The notes under the pieces were generated by a model. That model had not been told where the DNA came from, searched no databases, and saw only the letters and a list, made by a program, of their open reading frames with translations. Both the position numbers and the translations under genes were made by a program. A DNA stretch of 49,770 nucleotides from Lachnospiraceae bacterium UBA1760. GTDB taxonomy: Bacteria; Bacillota; Clostridia; Lachnospirales; Lachnospiraceae. The DNA is taken from contig DCHE01000088.1 of the NCBI GenBank assembly GCA_002314775.1, forward strand, positions 94,386-144,155, read 5' to 3'. This document shows, piece after piece, positions 32,336 to 40,122 of this stretch (position 1 is the first letter of the stretch; each line of letters starts with the position of its first letter).

Positions 32336-35300
32336 TACAAAGATTGATTCAAGAGACAAGGCTGATATCCTTCGCGAGATTGAGACACTTTCAAAATCCT
32401 ATGTTCCTGAGTGGAAGTATGATATTGACAATCCTGATATCGGTTCTGTTATAGGAATGCTGTATGCATCGCAGATGATGGAGAATATTGATAAGTACAA
32501 TGATTCACTTAGAAGATTTCATGTGGATTTTATCAATATGCTTGGAATATCACTTGAGCCAGCTACTCCGGCAAGTGCTATGGTGCTTATGGATGTGGCA
32601 GATGAATCTATGGAGGGTGTAGAGGCAGAGAAGGGCTTAAAGCTTCTTGCTGAGACCGATACAGTTGAAAATGAAGGAAAGCTTATTTTCGAGACAACAG
32701 ATGGAATTTACGTTACAAATTCAAAGCTTACATCAATGTTTATGACTTCTGAGAAGCTTGGAAAGATTGTTCCTATTCTTGGAAACTTTGATGAAGCAGA
32801 ATACGCTGAGAAGCCTGTTTCACCTGAGGATGAGGAGGAACTTTTGGAGGAGGATTTCTTCGAGTTTCTTGATTTCGGAAATAAGAAGAGCTGTTATCCA
32901 TTTAAGCTGTTTGATTTTAGTGTAGATGGAATAGAAAAGCACGCTGTACTTCTTTATCACAGTCATATGTTTGACGTTGAGGACAGTGATATTTACTTGA
33001 GATTTAAGAATCAGGAAGAATTCACCAAAGATTTAATCGATGGAAGATACAGATTACTATATTACACAGATGAGGATTTTGTCCCAGTTGATAGTATATC
33101 AGGCATCGACAAGGATACAGTTGCAATTAGAAAGAGCAAGCCTTGTAAGAAGACTACAGTGGATGGAAAGGAATACTCACTCTTTGTTATTGAGGCAGTT
33201 GAGAATCCAGAGGAGACTGTTGAATGTGAAAATCTATACATATCTGCATACGGAGACAAGATGAATCCGGAGTTTGTATATAACGGTCAGACTGATTTAG
33301 AGATTGAGGAATTCAGACCATTTGGAGATACACTTGGACTATTTAAGGAGCTTTACATTGGACACAATGAGTATTTCCATAAGCCAGGTGCAAAGATTAA
33401 GGTTAATTTCAAGGTGAGATTTGACAAGACAGAGGTTGATCTCACAAAGGAAGAGAGAGAAGAAGAATTAAAGATTATCAAGAGAAAGCCTAGGATAATT
33501 CAGTCACCTCTTCCAGCAGAGACATTTCCAGAGGAAATATCAATTGAATATTTCAACGGACGTGGCTACAAGAGACTGGAGTGTAAGAATCAGTACAAGA
33601 AGATTTTTGCAGAGGGCAAGGACTTAGAGTATACACTTGAATTTATATGTCCGGATGACTGGGAGGAGACTACTGTTGGTGCAGAAAGCTCAAGAGCACT
33701 TAGAATTACCCTCTTAAAGGCAGATAACTGTTATCTGAGACCTTGTATTCATCATATACCAGTTATCACCTCATGTAAGATATCATTTAGCTACAAGAGT
33801 AGCTTTAAGCAGCCGGAAAAGGTTGTTGGAATTACAGGAACAAAGAAAAGAGAGCTCACTTCTTGTCTTTTCTCAGATAAGCCGGTAACTCTCTTTATGA
33901 AGGGCTATTACAACGATACAGCTTTATATATGGGATTCGACAAGAAGATGGAAAATGGTCCAATCAGTATTCTTGTTTGTCTCGAGGATGACAACAATTT
34001 CCAGGGAGTTGATCTTGAGTATTACTACTACTCAAGAAAGGGCTTCCAAAGATTAAAACTGGTTGACCATACAAATGGCCTTATGAACAGTAACAGACTG
34101 ATATTTATCCCACCATCTGATATGGCGATGGTTGAGCTTGAGGGTAAGAAATGCTACTGGATTAAGGCTTCACTTCCAGACTCAAAGCTTGAGGATGAGA
34201 ATGTTTATAAGCCGGTTATCAGTGCAATCGAGATGAATGCAGTGGAGGCGGTTAACACAGAGACGTTACCTGAAGAGGAGTATTATATCGATGATGTGGC
34301 TCCAAATATGATGTTTTCATTATATGCATCCAACATCCTTGATGTTGATGTGTGGGTAAATGAGGCTGGACAGCTTACGGACAGCCAGATGAAGAAGCTT
34401 CTGACAGAGTCTCCGGATATGGTTAAGGTAGAGAGAAATCTTCAGGGAAGAATCCAGCGTTTCTATGTAAAATGGAAAGAGATAGACAACTTTGACGATA
34501 CCAAGCCTGAGGACAGAGTATTCTCAGTAGACAGAATGAACAGAATTCTCATATTTGGAGATGGAGTTCATGTTCAGATTCCACGAGAGACAAGAGACGT
34601 ATCATTTATCGTTAGACTTAAGACCTGCAGTGGAAAGCTTGGAAATGTAAGCCCTAACCAGATTTATGACACTGGAAATAAGGCTCTCTTCATAAAGAAT
34701 GTTAGAAATCCACTTCGTTCCTTTGGTGGAACCGATATGGAGACAATAGATGAGGCACTGCTTAGAGGTTCAAATATCATAAGCAGCAGAAACAGACTGG
34801 TTTCAATCACTGATTATGAGAGAGAGATACTTAGTTACTCTTCCAATATTGTTCAGGCTAAGGCTATTAATGGACTTAGCATTGAGGGAAGGAAGGATGA
34901 TAGTCTGGTAAGCTTTGTAATATTGCTTAAGGATTATCTTGATAATCAGCATTCCTTCTACAGACTACAGAATAAGCTAAAGAAGCATCTTTTAGAGAGA
35001 TGTGAGCTTAGCATTGCACCAGATAATATTGAGATTGTACCACCTCAGTTCGTGGCAATATCGGTTGAGGTGTGGGTTGAGATATCAAATATGGATGATA
35101 CCTTTGAGGTACAGAATGAATTCAGAAACAGTCTTGATGAATTCTTTAATCCATATACAGACGGTGGATGGGAAATTGGACATCTGCCTACAGACGCACA
35201 GATTAAACTTGTAATAAGATCAAACAGACTTAAAGCTAATATAAAGCACATAGTAATTACGGCATCGTACAACGATATGAATGGTAGTCACGATGTTGAA

Positions 35301-35378
35301 CTGAGGAATTTGGAGGTTAATCCATTTATGCTCTGCAAGAGTGGAAAGCATAAGATTCACTTTGCAACAAACTCATAA
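32304..35378 (+). CDS. Large baseplate J-like wedge protein (first)
   Basis: A 1024-residue protein that starts inside the gp25 gene. The N-terminal 110 residues (YVPEWKYDIDNPDIGSVIG, LRRFHVDFINMLGI) have the wedge-protein opening in which a chain enters the baseplate core. A long acidic middle section follows. The region from about residue 780 to 900 has the baseplate J pattern: GNVSPNQIYDTG, VRNPLRSFGGTDMETIDEAL, SRNRLVSITDYEREIL and a C-terminal VEVWVEISNMDD. This corresponds to Afp11/Pvc11-type or T4 gp6-type wedge subunits. Confidence 0.8.
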   Translation: MKQWYNQKQNNTKIDSRDKADILREIETLSKSYVPEWKYDIDNPDIGSVIGMLYASQMMENIDKYNDSLRRFHVDFINMLGISLEPATPASAMVLMDVADESMEGVEAEKGLKLLAETDTVENEGKLIFETTDGIYVTNSKLTSMFMTSEKLGKIVPILGNFDEAEYAEKPVSPEDEEELLEEDFFEFLDFGNKKSCYPFKLFDFSVDGIEKHAVLLYHSHMFDVEDSDIYLRFKNQEEFTKDLIDGRYRLLYYTDEDFVPVDSISGIDKDTVAIRKSKPCKKTTVDGKEYSLFVIEAVENPEETVECENLYISAYGDKMNPEFVYNGQTDLEIEEFRPFGDTLGLFKELYIGHNEYFHKPGAKIKVNFKVRFDKTEVDLTKEEREEELKIIKRKPRIIQSPLPAETFPEEISIEYFNGRGYKRLECKNQYKKIFAEGKDLEYTLEFICPDDWEETTVGAESSRALRITLLKADNCYLRPCIHHIPVITSCKISFSYKSSFKQPEKVVGITGTKKRELTSCLFSDKPVTLFMKGYYNDTALYMGFDKKMENGPISILVCLEDDNNFQGVDLEYYYYSRKGFQRLKLVDHTNGLMNSNRLIFIPPSDMAMVELEGKKCYWIKASLPDSKLEDENVYKPVISAIEMNAVEAVNTETLPEEEYYIDDVAPNMMFSLYASNILDVDVWVNEAGQLTDSQMKKLLTESPDMVKVERNLQGRIQRFYVKWKEIDNFDDTKPEDRVFSVDRMNRILIFGDGVHVQIPRETRDVSFIVRLKTCSGKLGNVSPNQIYDTGNKALFIKNVRNPLRSFGGTDMETIDEALLRGSNIISSRNRLVSITDYEREILSYSSNIVQAKAINGLSIEGRKDDSLVSFVILLKDYLDNQHSFYRLQNKLKKHLLERCELSIAPDNIEIVPPQFVAISVEVWVEISNMDDTFEVQNEFRNSLDEFFNPYTDGGWEIGHLPTDAQIKLVIRSNRLKANIKHIVITASYNDMNGSHDVELRNLEVNPFMLCKSGKHKIHFATNS

Positions 35379-35417
35379 AAAAGGTATGACAGGCTATGTG
35401 CAGGAGGAAATAGGCCT

Positions 35418-37535
35418 ATGCTAAATTTGGGAAAAAGCACTGAAAAAACACATGAAATGATGATGGAGGAGATTTATTCGGAGATTCCTATATATTCTAA
35501 TGAATGGACGAATTATAACCCTTCTGACCCTGGTATTACTATGCTTGAAAACCTTAGTGCCTTCCAGCTTCTTCAGTATAACCAGCTGGATAATACTTCT
35601 AATAAGGTTAAGCAGCAGCTTCTTAAGATGGTTGGATTTGAGCCACTTAAGGGACAGGGTGCTAAAACATTTCTCAAGGCATACAATTTATCAAAGGATG
35701 TAATGCTTCCTGCAAATCAAAGATTTATGCTTGGAGATATGTGCTTTGAAACCACAAAAGAGAGAAAGCTCAGCGCATCAAAAATCAGAGAGGTTTATCT
35801 TAAGGTTGACGGGGAGTACAAGAACTATTCCCATGTGATTGACCCTGAGGTTAATGTATGTGTTCCAATCCTTGGAGAGTCTCCAAAGGCAAATAGTGAG
35901 ATTTACTTTGTAATGGATAGCGTTCCAGAACCAAATGAGGATTCAATTTTCTATGTGAAAACAGATAATAATTTAAAGAGAAATCCACTCACTGAAAAGG
36001 AACATAACAGACTTGCTAAGATTAAGTGGGAGTGCTACACAGAGCTTGGCTTCAGGAATATGAGTGTTAAGGATGATTCTGAATGCTTCCTCGTTGACGG
36101 TGAGATGAGATTCAGAATGCCACAGGAAAAAGCAATTAAGTACTATAACGGTACTATCGATGGATATATAATAAGAGGAACTGTTGAATATGCGAGCTAT
36201 GATATTCCTCCAAGAGTGGAATATATAGAGGGATTTCTGCTTGAGGTTTTCCAGAAGGAAACCGCAGCCAGCTTTTTCAGCTACTCAAAGAACCAGGAAG
36301 TAAGAGTATCCAGTGAAAGAATGGAGCAGGGTTACTATAAGGTTCTCTGTAAGGAGGAAAAGCAGGATGGCTACAGAATGTACCAGGAGGTAAGTGAGGA
36401 GTACGTAGTAGAGGATGAAAGAGATAAGGGCAGATTCTTCTACGTGGAGCATAATGACTATGGTGAGTTTACAATACATTTTGATAAGAAGAGATTTGGA
36501 TATGCACCACAGTTTGGTAAAAATGCAGTTAGAGTAATAGTTTATAACGAAGATATTGCAAGAAAATACTATCTTGGAACGGTTCTAGGCTATGATGATC
36601 AGGAGATAATACTTCCAGTTAAGAATGTAATGACGGATTCATTTGCAATCCTGGCTGAGAGAGAGGCTGAGGATGGAAATATCATCTATGATTTTGTTAA
36701 GCCAAACAGAAAGGAAGATGGTGAGCTTATCTACTATCTTTTCGAGAATGAAGGAAAGATAAGAATTGTGGATGCCGGCGAGTTTATAGGAGCTAAGCTT
36801 TATATAGCCGGAGTTGCTACTACAAGGGGTGAAGACGGTAATATTAGAGAAAATAATACCTTCAAGCCTATTGGCAGAAACCTTAAGGGAGTGGTATTCA
36901 GAAATCCTGCAAAGGGCTTTGGTGGAAGAAGTATGGAAACTCTTGAGGATACCAGAAAGAGATATGTTCAGGATATTAAGTACCCATACACAGCAGTTGT
37001 TGCCTCAGATTATGAAAAGCTGGTAAAGGAAACACCAGGCTTGTGTATTGATAAGGTTAAGGCTTATGTAAACAGTGCAACCAACACTGTATCAGTTGCT
37101 GTAAAGCCATTTACCACAGAGAAGTTCCCTATGCTTTCGAAGGAATATATGAATAACCTGAGGAACAGGGTTGAACAGTGCAGATTATTATCCACCAGAG
37201 TGGAGATTAAAAATCCAGTTTATATTGCAGTGCAGGTTCATGGTGTGATTTATGTGAAACAGCATTATGAGAATATGAACGAGGAAATAGAAAAGGTTAT
37301 TAGAGAAGAGCTTGATTACATAGACGGAGACAAAAACTTTGGCGATGTAATACATTTTGACAAGCTGGTAAGAAAGATAGAAGCAATCGAGGGTGTATGG
37401 CAGGTTTATGATTTGAATCTTACTCCTCACAGTCACAATTATGCAGAGAAAAATGGTGCAGATATTGTACCAAAGGACAACTGTCTGTTTTATCCAGGCA
37501 ATATTATGATTGAAGTACACACATCGCTGAACTAG
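35418..37535 (+). CDS. Baseplate J-like wedge protein (second)
   Basis: A 705-residue paralogue-like wedge protein. It opens with PIYSNEWTNYNPSDPGITMLENLSAF (in pieces) and LLKMVGFEPLKGQGAKTFL, the common start of Afp12-type proteins. Its J-domain signature, FRNPAKGFGGRSMETLEDTR, with VVASDYEKLVKETPGL, lies near residues 495-545, followed by a C-terminal region with IAVQVHGVIYVK. AGGAGG lies ten bases before the ATG. With the preceding gene it would form the heterodimeric wedge. Confidence 0.8.
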   Translation: MLNLGKSTEKTHEMMMEEIYSEIPIYSNEWTNYNPSDPGITMLENLSAFQLLQYNQLDNTSNKVKQQLLKMVGFEPLKGQGAKTFLKAYNLSKDVMLPANQRFMLGDMCFETTKERKLSASKIREVYLKVDGEYKNYSHVIDPEVNVCVPILGESPKANSEIYFVMDSVPEPNEDSIFYVKTDNNLKRNPLTEKEHNRLAKIKWECYTELGFRNMSVKDDSECFLVDGEMRFRMPQEKAIKYYNGTIDGYIIRGTVEYASYDIPPRVEYIEGFLLEVFQKETAASFFSYSKNQEVRVSSERMEQGYYKVLCKEEKQDGYRMYQEVSEEYVVEDERDKGRFFYVEHNDYGEFTIHFDKKRFGYAPQFGKNAVRVIVYNEDIARKYYLGTVLGYDDQEIILPVKNVMTDSFAILAEREAEDGNIIYDFVKPNRKEDGELIYYLFENEGKIRIVDAGEFIGAKLYIAGVATTRGEDGNIRENNTFKPIGRNLKGVVFRNPAKGFGGRSMETLEDTRKRYVQDIKYPYTAVVASDYEKLVKETPGLCIDKVKAYVNSATNTVSVAVKPFTTEKFPMLSKEYMNNLRNRVEQCRLLSTRVEIKNPVYIAVQVHGVIYVKQHYENMNEEIEKVIREELDYIDGDKNFGDVIHFDKLVRKIEAIEGVWQVYDLNLTPHSHNYAEKNGADIVPKDNCLFYPGNIMIEVHTSLN

Positions 37536-37551
37536 GAAAAGGAGAAGAGCT

Positions 37552-38649
37552 ATGGCAGGTATGACATATTCTATAAAAAAGAATAGACTTAGCAAGGCTT
37601 TGGTAAAGGGCCTTACTGTAGTAGATAATTCTCTTTACTTTGATAAGAATGAGCCACACAAGTATATTGTTCTTGGAAAGCTTGATTCTGCATCTGAGGA
37701 TTTTAAATGGGGAAGATTAAAATTTAATATTACTTCTAAAGAAGATGTGATATATTATGTACATGCCTTTGCACACAATGAGGCAAAGTTTATTCATAAT
37801 GAAGAATTATTACCAATTGATAAATTCCTTTGTGATGAAACAGTTGATTTTACTTCCAAAAAGGAATTTGCAAGAAGAGCCGAGGGAAAGTCGTTTTTTG
37901 GAAAGAATGATCTTCTTCTTTACGGACTTTCAGGAAGATACCTTTGGATTATCATCGAAATAATCGGAGAGGTTGAAGGGGCGATAAGCGACATTAAGGT
38001 ATTTGCTCCTGGAGATAATTTTATGCAGACCTTCCCAGAGGTTTACAGAAATTATGGAGACTTTTTCCATAGATATATTTCGATTTATTCGACTATTTAC
38101 AATGATTTTCAGGAAAAAATTGATAATATGGAGAGTCTTCTGGACATAGAGAAGGCTCCAAAGGAATTACTTGTTGAGTATGCAGACTGGCTCGGTATTA
38201 TGGTTGAAGGAAAGTTCCTTAGTGAGGAAACCTTAAGACTATTACTTTCTGAGGCTTATGTCCTTAACAAGTATAAGGGAACTAGAAAATCAATTGAGAG
38301 AATATGCGAGATTATTCTTGGCGAGAAACCGGGAATAGTCGAGAGTAATACTTTGAGAGGCTACCTGAAGGACGACAACAAGGACGTTTATGGTGACCTC
38401 TATGGAGAAGGAAACTTCGATGTTACAATTATGATTAGCCAGTATGTGGATGAGAAGAAGAGAGCGCAGCTTCTCTATTTACTCAGACAGTATAAGCCAA
38501 TCAGAAGTAAGCTTAGAGTAGTATTCCTTCAGAGCCACGGTGTACTTGACTCATATTCATTTATGGATATGAATTCAACCACATTTGAACAGATGAAGGG
38601 TCAGTCAGATTTGCATCAGGTATTAAATGGTTCGATTGTATTAGAGTAA
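37552..38649 (+). CDS. Tail protein I-like baseplate protein
   Basis: A 365-residue protein. The N-terminal half is a CIS-specific beta-rich domain. The second half matches phage tail protein I: NFMQTFPEVYRNYGDFFHRY, LDIEKAPKELLVEYADWLGI, LRLLLSEAYVLNKYKGTRKS, IERICEIILGEKPGIVE and a C-terminal LRQYKPIRSKLRVVFLQ. In CIS it completes the wedge (Afp12/gp53-like position). It is the last gene of the structural run, and a new promoter lies at its 3' end. Confidence 0.82.
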   Translation: MAGMTYSIKKNRLSKALVKGLTVVDNSLYFDKNEPHKYIVLGKLDSASEDFKWGRLKFNITSKEDVIYYVHAFAHNEAKFIHNEELLPIDKFLCDETVDFTSKKEFARRAEGKSFFGKNDLLLYGLSGRYLWIIIEIIGEVEGAISDIKVFAPGDNFMQTFPEVYRNYGDFFHRYISIYSTIYNDFQEKIDNMESLLDIEKAPKELLVEYADWLGIMVEGKFLSEETLRLLLSEAYVLNKYKGTRKSIERICEIILGEKPGIVESNTLRGYLKDDNKDVYGDLYGEGNFDVTIMISQYVDEKKRAQLLYLLRQYKPIRSKLRVVFLQSHGVLDSYSFMDMNSTTFEQMKGQSDLHQVLNGSIVLE

Positions 38650-38664
38650 GATTTAGTGTATAAT
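38636..38664 (+). promoter_or_regulatory. Sigma-A-like promoter for the partner-switching operon
   Basis: TTGTAT (38636-38641) and a perfect TATAAT (38659-38664) are separated by exactly 17 bases. The promoter overlaps the end of the tail protein I gene and lies about 57 bases before the STAS gene start. It would let the regulatory genes be expressed independently of the structural operon. Confidence 0.7.
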
Positions 38665-38721
38665 ATTCGTTAATTATGTATTGTACATATGTTGATATAT
38701 ATGGAGTTGGAGGAAAACAAT

Positions 38722-39030
38722 ATGAATATGGTTGTTACAGATTGCGTTGACAACATTCGACTTTTGGTAGAAGGAAGAATTGATGTTAATACAAGTCCGG
38801 CATTACAAACAAAAATTCTAGAATGCTTTCAGAGAAATGCAAACCTTATAGTCGACTTCTTGAATGTTGACTATATCTCAAGTGCGGGACTCAGAGCACT
38901 TCTCATTGGACAGAAAACTGCGCTTTCAAAAAGAGGAAGTATGAGAATTGTAAATGTGTCTGATTCAGTGCTTCAGATTCTCTCAGTTACTGGATTTAAT
39001 AAGATTTTAACAATAGAGCAGGCTATATAG
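38722..39030 (+). CDS. STAS-domain anti-sigma factor antagonist (RsbV/SpoIIAA-like)
   Basis: A 102-residue single STAS domain. Motifs: VEGRIDVNTSPALQTKILEC, LIVDFLNVDYISSAGLRALL and MRIVNVSDSVLQILSVTGF. The Ser in DYISSAGL is the residue normally phosphorylated by an RsbW-type kinase. I use the ATG at 38722, preceded by GGAGG. A start at 38689 would add 11 residues and lacks a ribosome binding site. The kinase and the PP2C phosphatase that would complete the switch lie in the same operon. Confidence 0.88.
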   Translation: MNMVVTDCVDNIRLLVEGRIDVNTSPALQTKILECFQRNANLIVDFLNVDYISSAGLRALLIGQKTALSKRGSMRIVNVSDSVLQILSVTGFNKILTIEQAI

Positions 39031-39059
39031 CGAATTGTTAAGACAGGGGGAAATCCCAA

Positions 39060-39728
39060 ATGGTTGTATTTCAAAATGTGACATTTACTTATCCAGGTAT
39101 GGAAAAGCCCACAATTAAAAATATGTGTTTTCACCTTCCGGTTAGAGGCTTTGTATATTTAGTTGGAGAGAGTGGTCAGGGTAAGACCACTATGCTCAAG
39201 CTGATTATGAAGGAGCTTTCACCAGAGGTTGGCGAGATACGCGTGAACGGCAAGAAATTAAGCCAGATTAAAAGAGGGAAGATTCCTTATTACAGAAGAA
39301 GGATTGGAATTGTATCCCAGGATTTGGGGCTTCTTCCAGATAAAACTGTTTATGAAAATGTTGAGATTGCAAAAACGATTCTTGGACTTTGGAAGAATAG
39401 AACTGGAATTCAGGTCGCAATGGCATTAAAGATTGTTGGACTCGAAAAGGAGTACAACAAATATCCAAATGAACTGTCAGGTGGAGAAAAAAAGAAGGTA
39501 TGCATCGCAAGAGCAATAGTGAATAATCCAGAGATGCTTCTTGTTGACGAGCCTACAGGAGATTTAGATCCACAAAGTTCACTTGAGATAATGAAGCTGT
39601 TTACCGAGATAAATCGGAGAGGAACAGCGATAATAATAGCTACTCATGATACATATGCCATGAGCGTGTACGAACATCCTGTATTCAGGATAAAGGATGG
39701 AGTTGGAAAGTATGAAAATAAGAGTTAA
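39060..39728 (+). CDS. FtsE/LolD-like ABC transporter ATPase without a nearby permease
   Basis: A 222-residue ABC ATPase with Walker A GESGQGKT (36-43), Q-loop Q87, signature LSGGEKKK (139-146), Walker B LLVDEPTGDLD (160-170) and switch His196. It resembles FtsE, LolD and MacB-type ATPases that act on membrane proteins rather than classical importers. No matching permease (FtsX/MacB-like) is present next to it. It is tightly packed with regulatory genes and overlaps the RsbW-like gene. It might power another membrane protein of the locus, but that is inference. Confidence 0.88.
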   Translation: MVVFQNVTFTYPGMEKPTIKNMCFHLPVRGFVYLVGESGQGKTTMLKLIMKELSPEVGEIRVNGKKLSQIKRGKIPYYRRRIGIVSQDLGLLPDKTVYENVEIAKTILGLWKNRTGIQVAMALKIVGLEKEYNKYPNELSGGEKKKVCIARAIVNNPEMLLVDEPTGDLDPQSSLEIMKLFTEINRRGTAIIIATHDTYAMSVYEHPVFRIKDGVGKYENKS

Positions 39729-40122
39729 TGCGAACATTCTTGAACTTGATAAAGTTTTAGATTTTGTAGATAAATCAGTTACCGAGCTTGCCTTGGGGGA
39801 TGAAGTCTTGTTTCAGGTCAAGGTTTGCGTAGAGGAAATATTTGTAAATATCGCCAAGTATGCATATCCAGATAAGTCGGATGAGTATGCTGAGGTCATA
39901 ATAAATTATGAGAATGACTGGCTGATAATAGATTTTGTTGACGAGGGAATTTTCTTCAATCCATTGGACCAGGATGACCCGGATATCGAGCTTGCTGCGG
40001 ATGCAAGAGAAGTAGGGGGACTTGGTGTATTTATGGTAAAAACACTTATGGATGAGGTGACCTACTGTCGCAAGGAGGGAAAGAATTGTCTTCAAATAAG
40101 AAAAAATCTTTCAGGCGAATAA
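39712..40122 (+). CDS. RsbW/SpoIIAB-like anti-sigma serine kinase (HATPase)
   Basis: A 136-residue HATPase of the anti-sigma kinase family: LGDEVLFQVKVCVEEIFVNIAKYAYP (N-box EEIFVNIAKYA, in pieces), WLIIDFVDEGIFFNPL (G1) and GGLGVFMVKTLMDEVTY (G2). It would bind and inhibit a target, usually a sigma factor, and phosphorylate the STAS protein. I use the ATG at 39712, which overlaps the ABC gene by 17 bases. A start at 39697 is also possible. No sigma factor of the sigma-B/F type is visible in the window, so the target may be another protein. Confidence 0.88.
   Translation: MKIRVNANILELDKVLDFVDKSVTELALGDEVLFQVKVCVEEIFVNIAKYAYPDKSDEYAEVIINYENDWLIIDFVDEGIFFNPLDQDDPDIELAADAREVGGLGVFMVKTLMDEVTYCRKEGKNCLQIRKNLSGE

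Noticed and set aside
9028..38649. Whole region as a contractile-tailed prophage
   Set aside because: There is no terminase, portal, capsid, integrase, repressor, holin or endolysin, and the DUF4255, DUF4280, CIS tube-domain and RYFSGK genes point to a contractile injection system.
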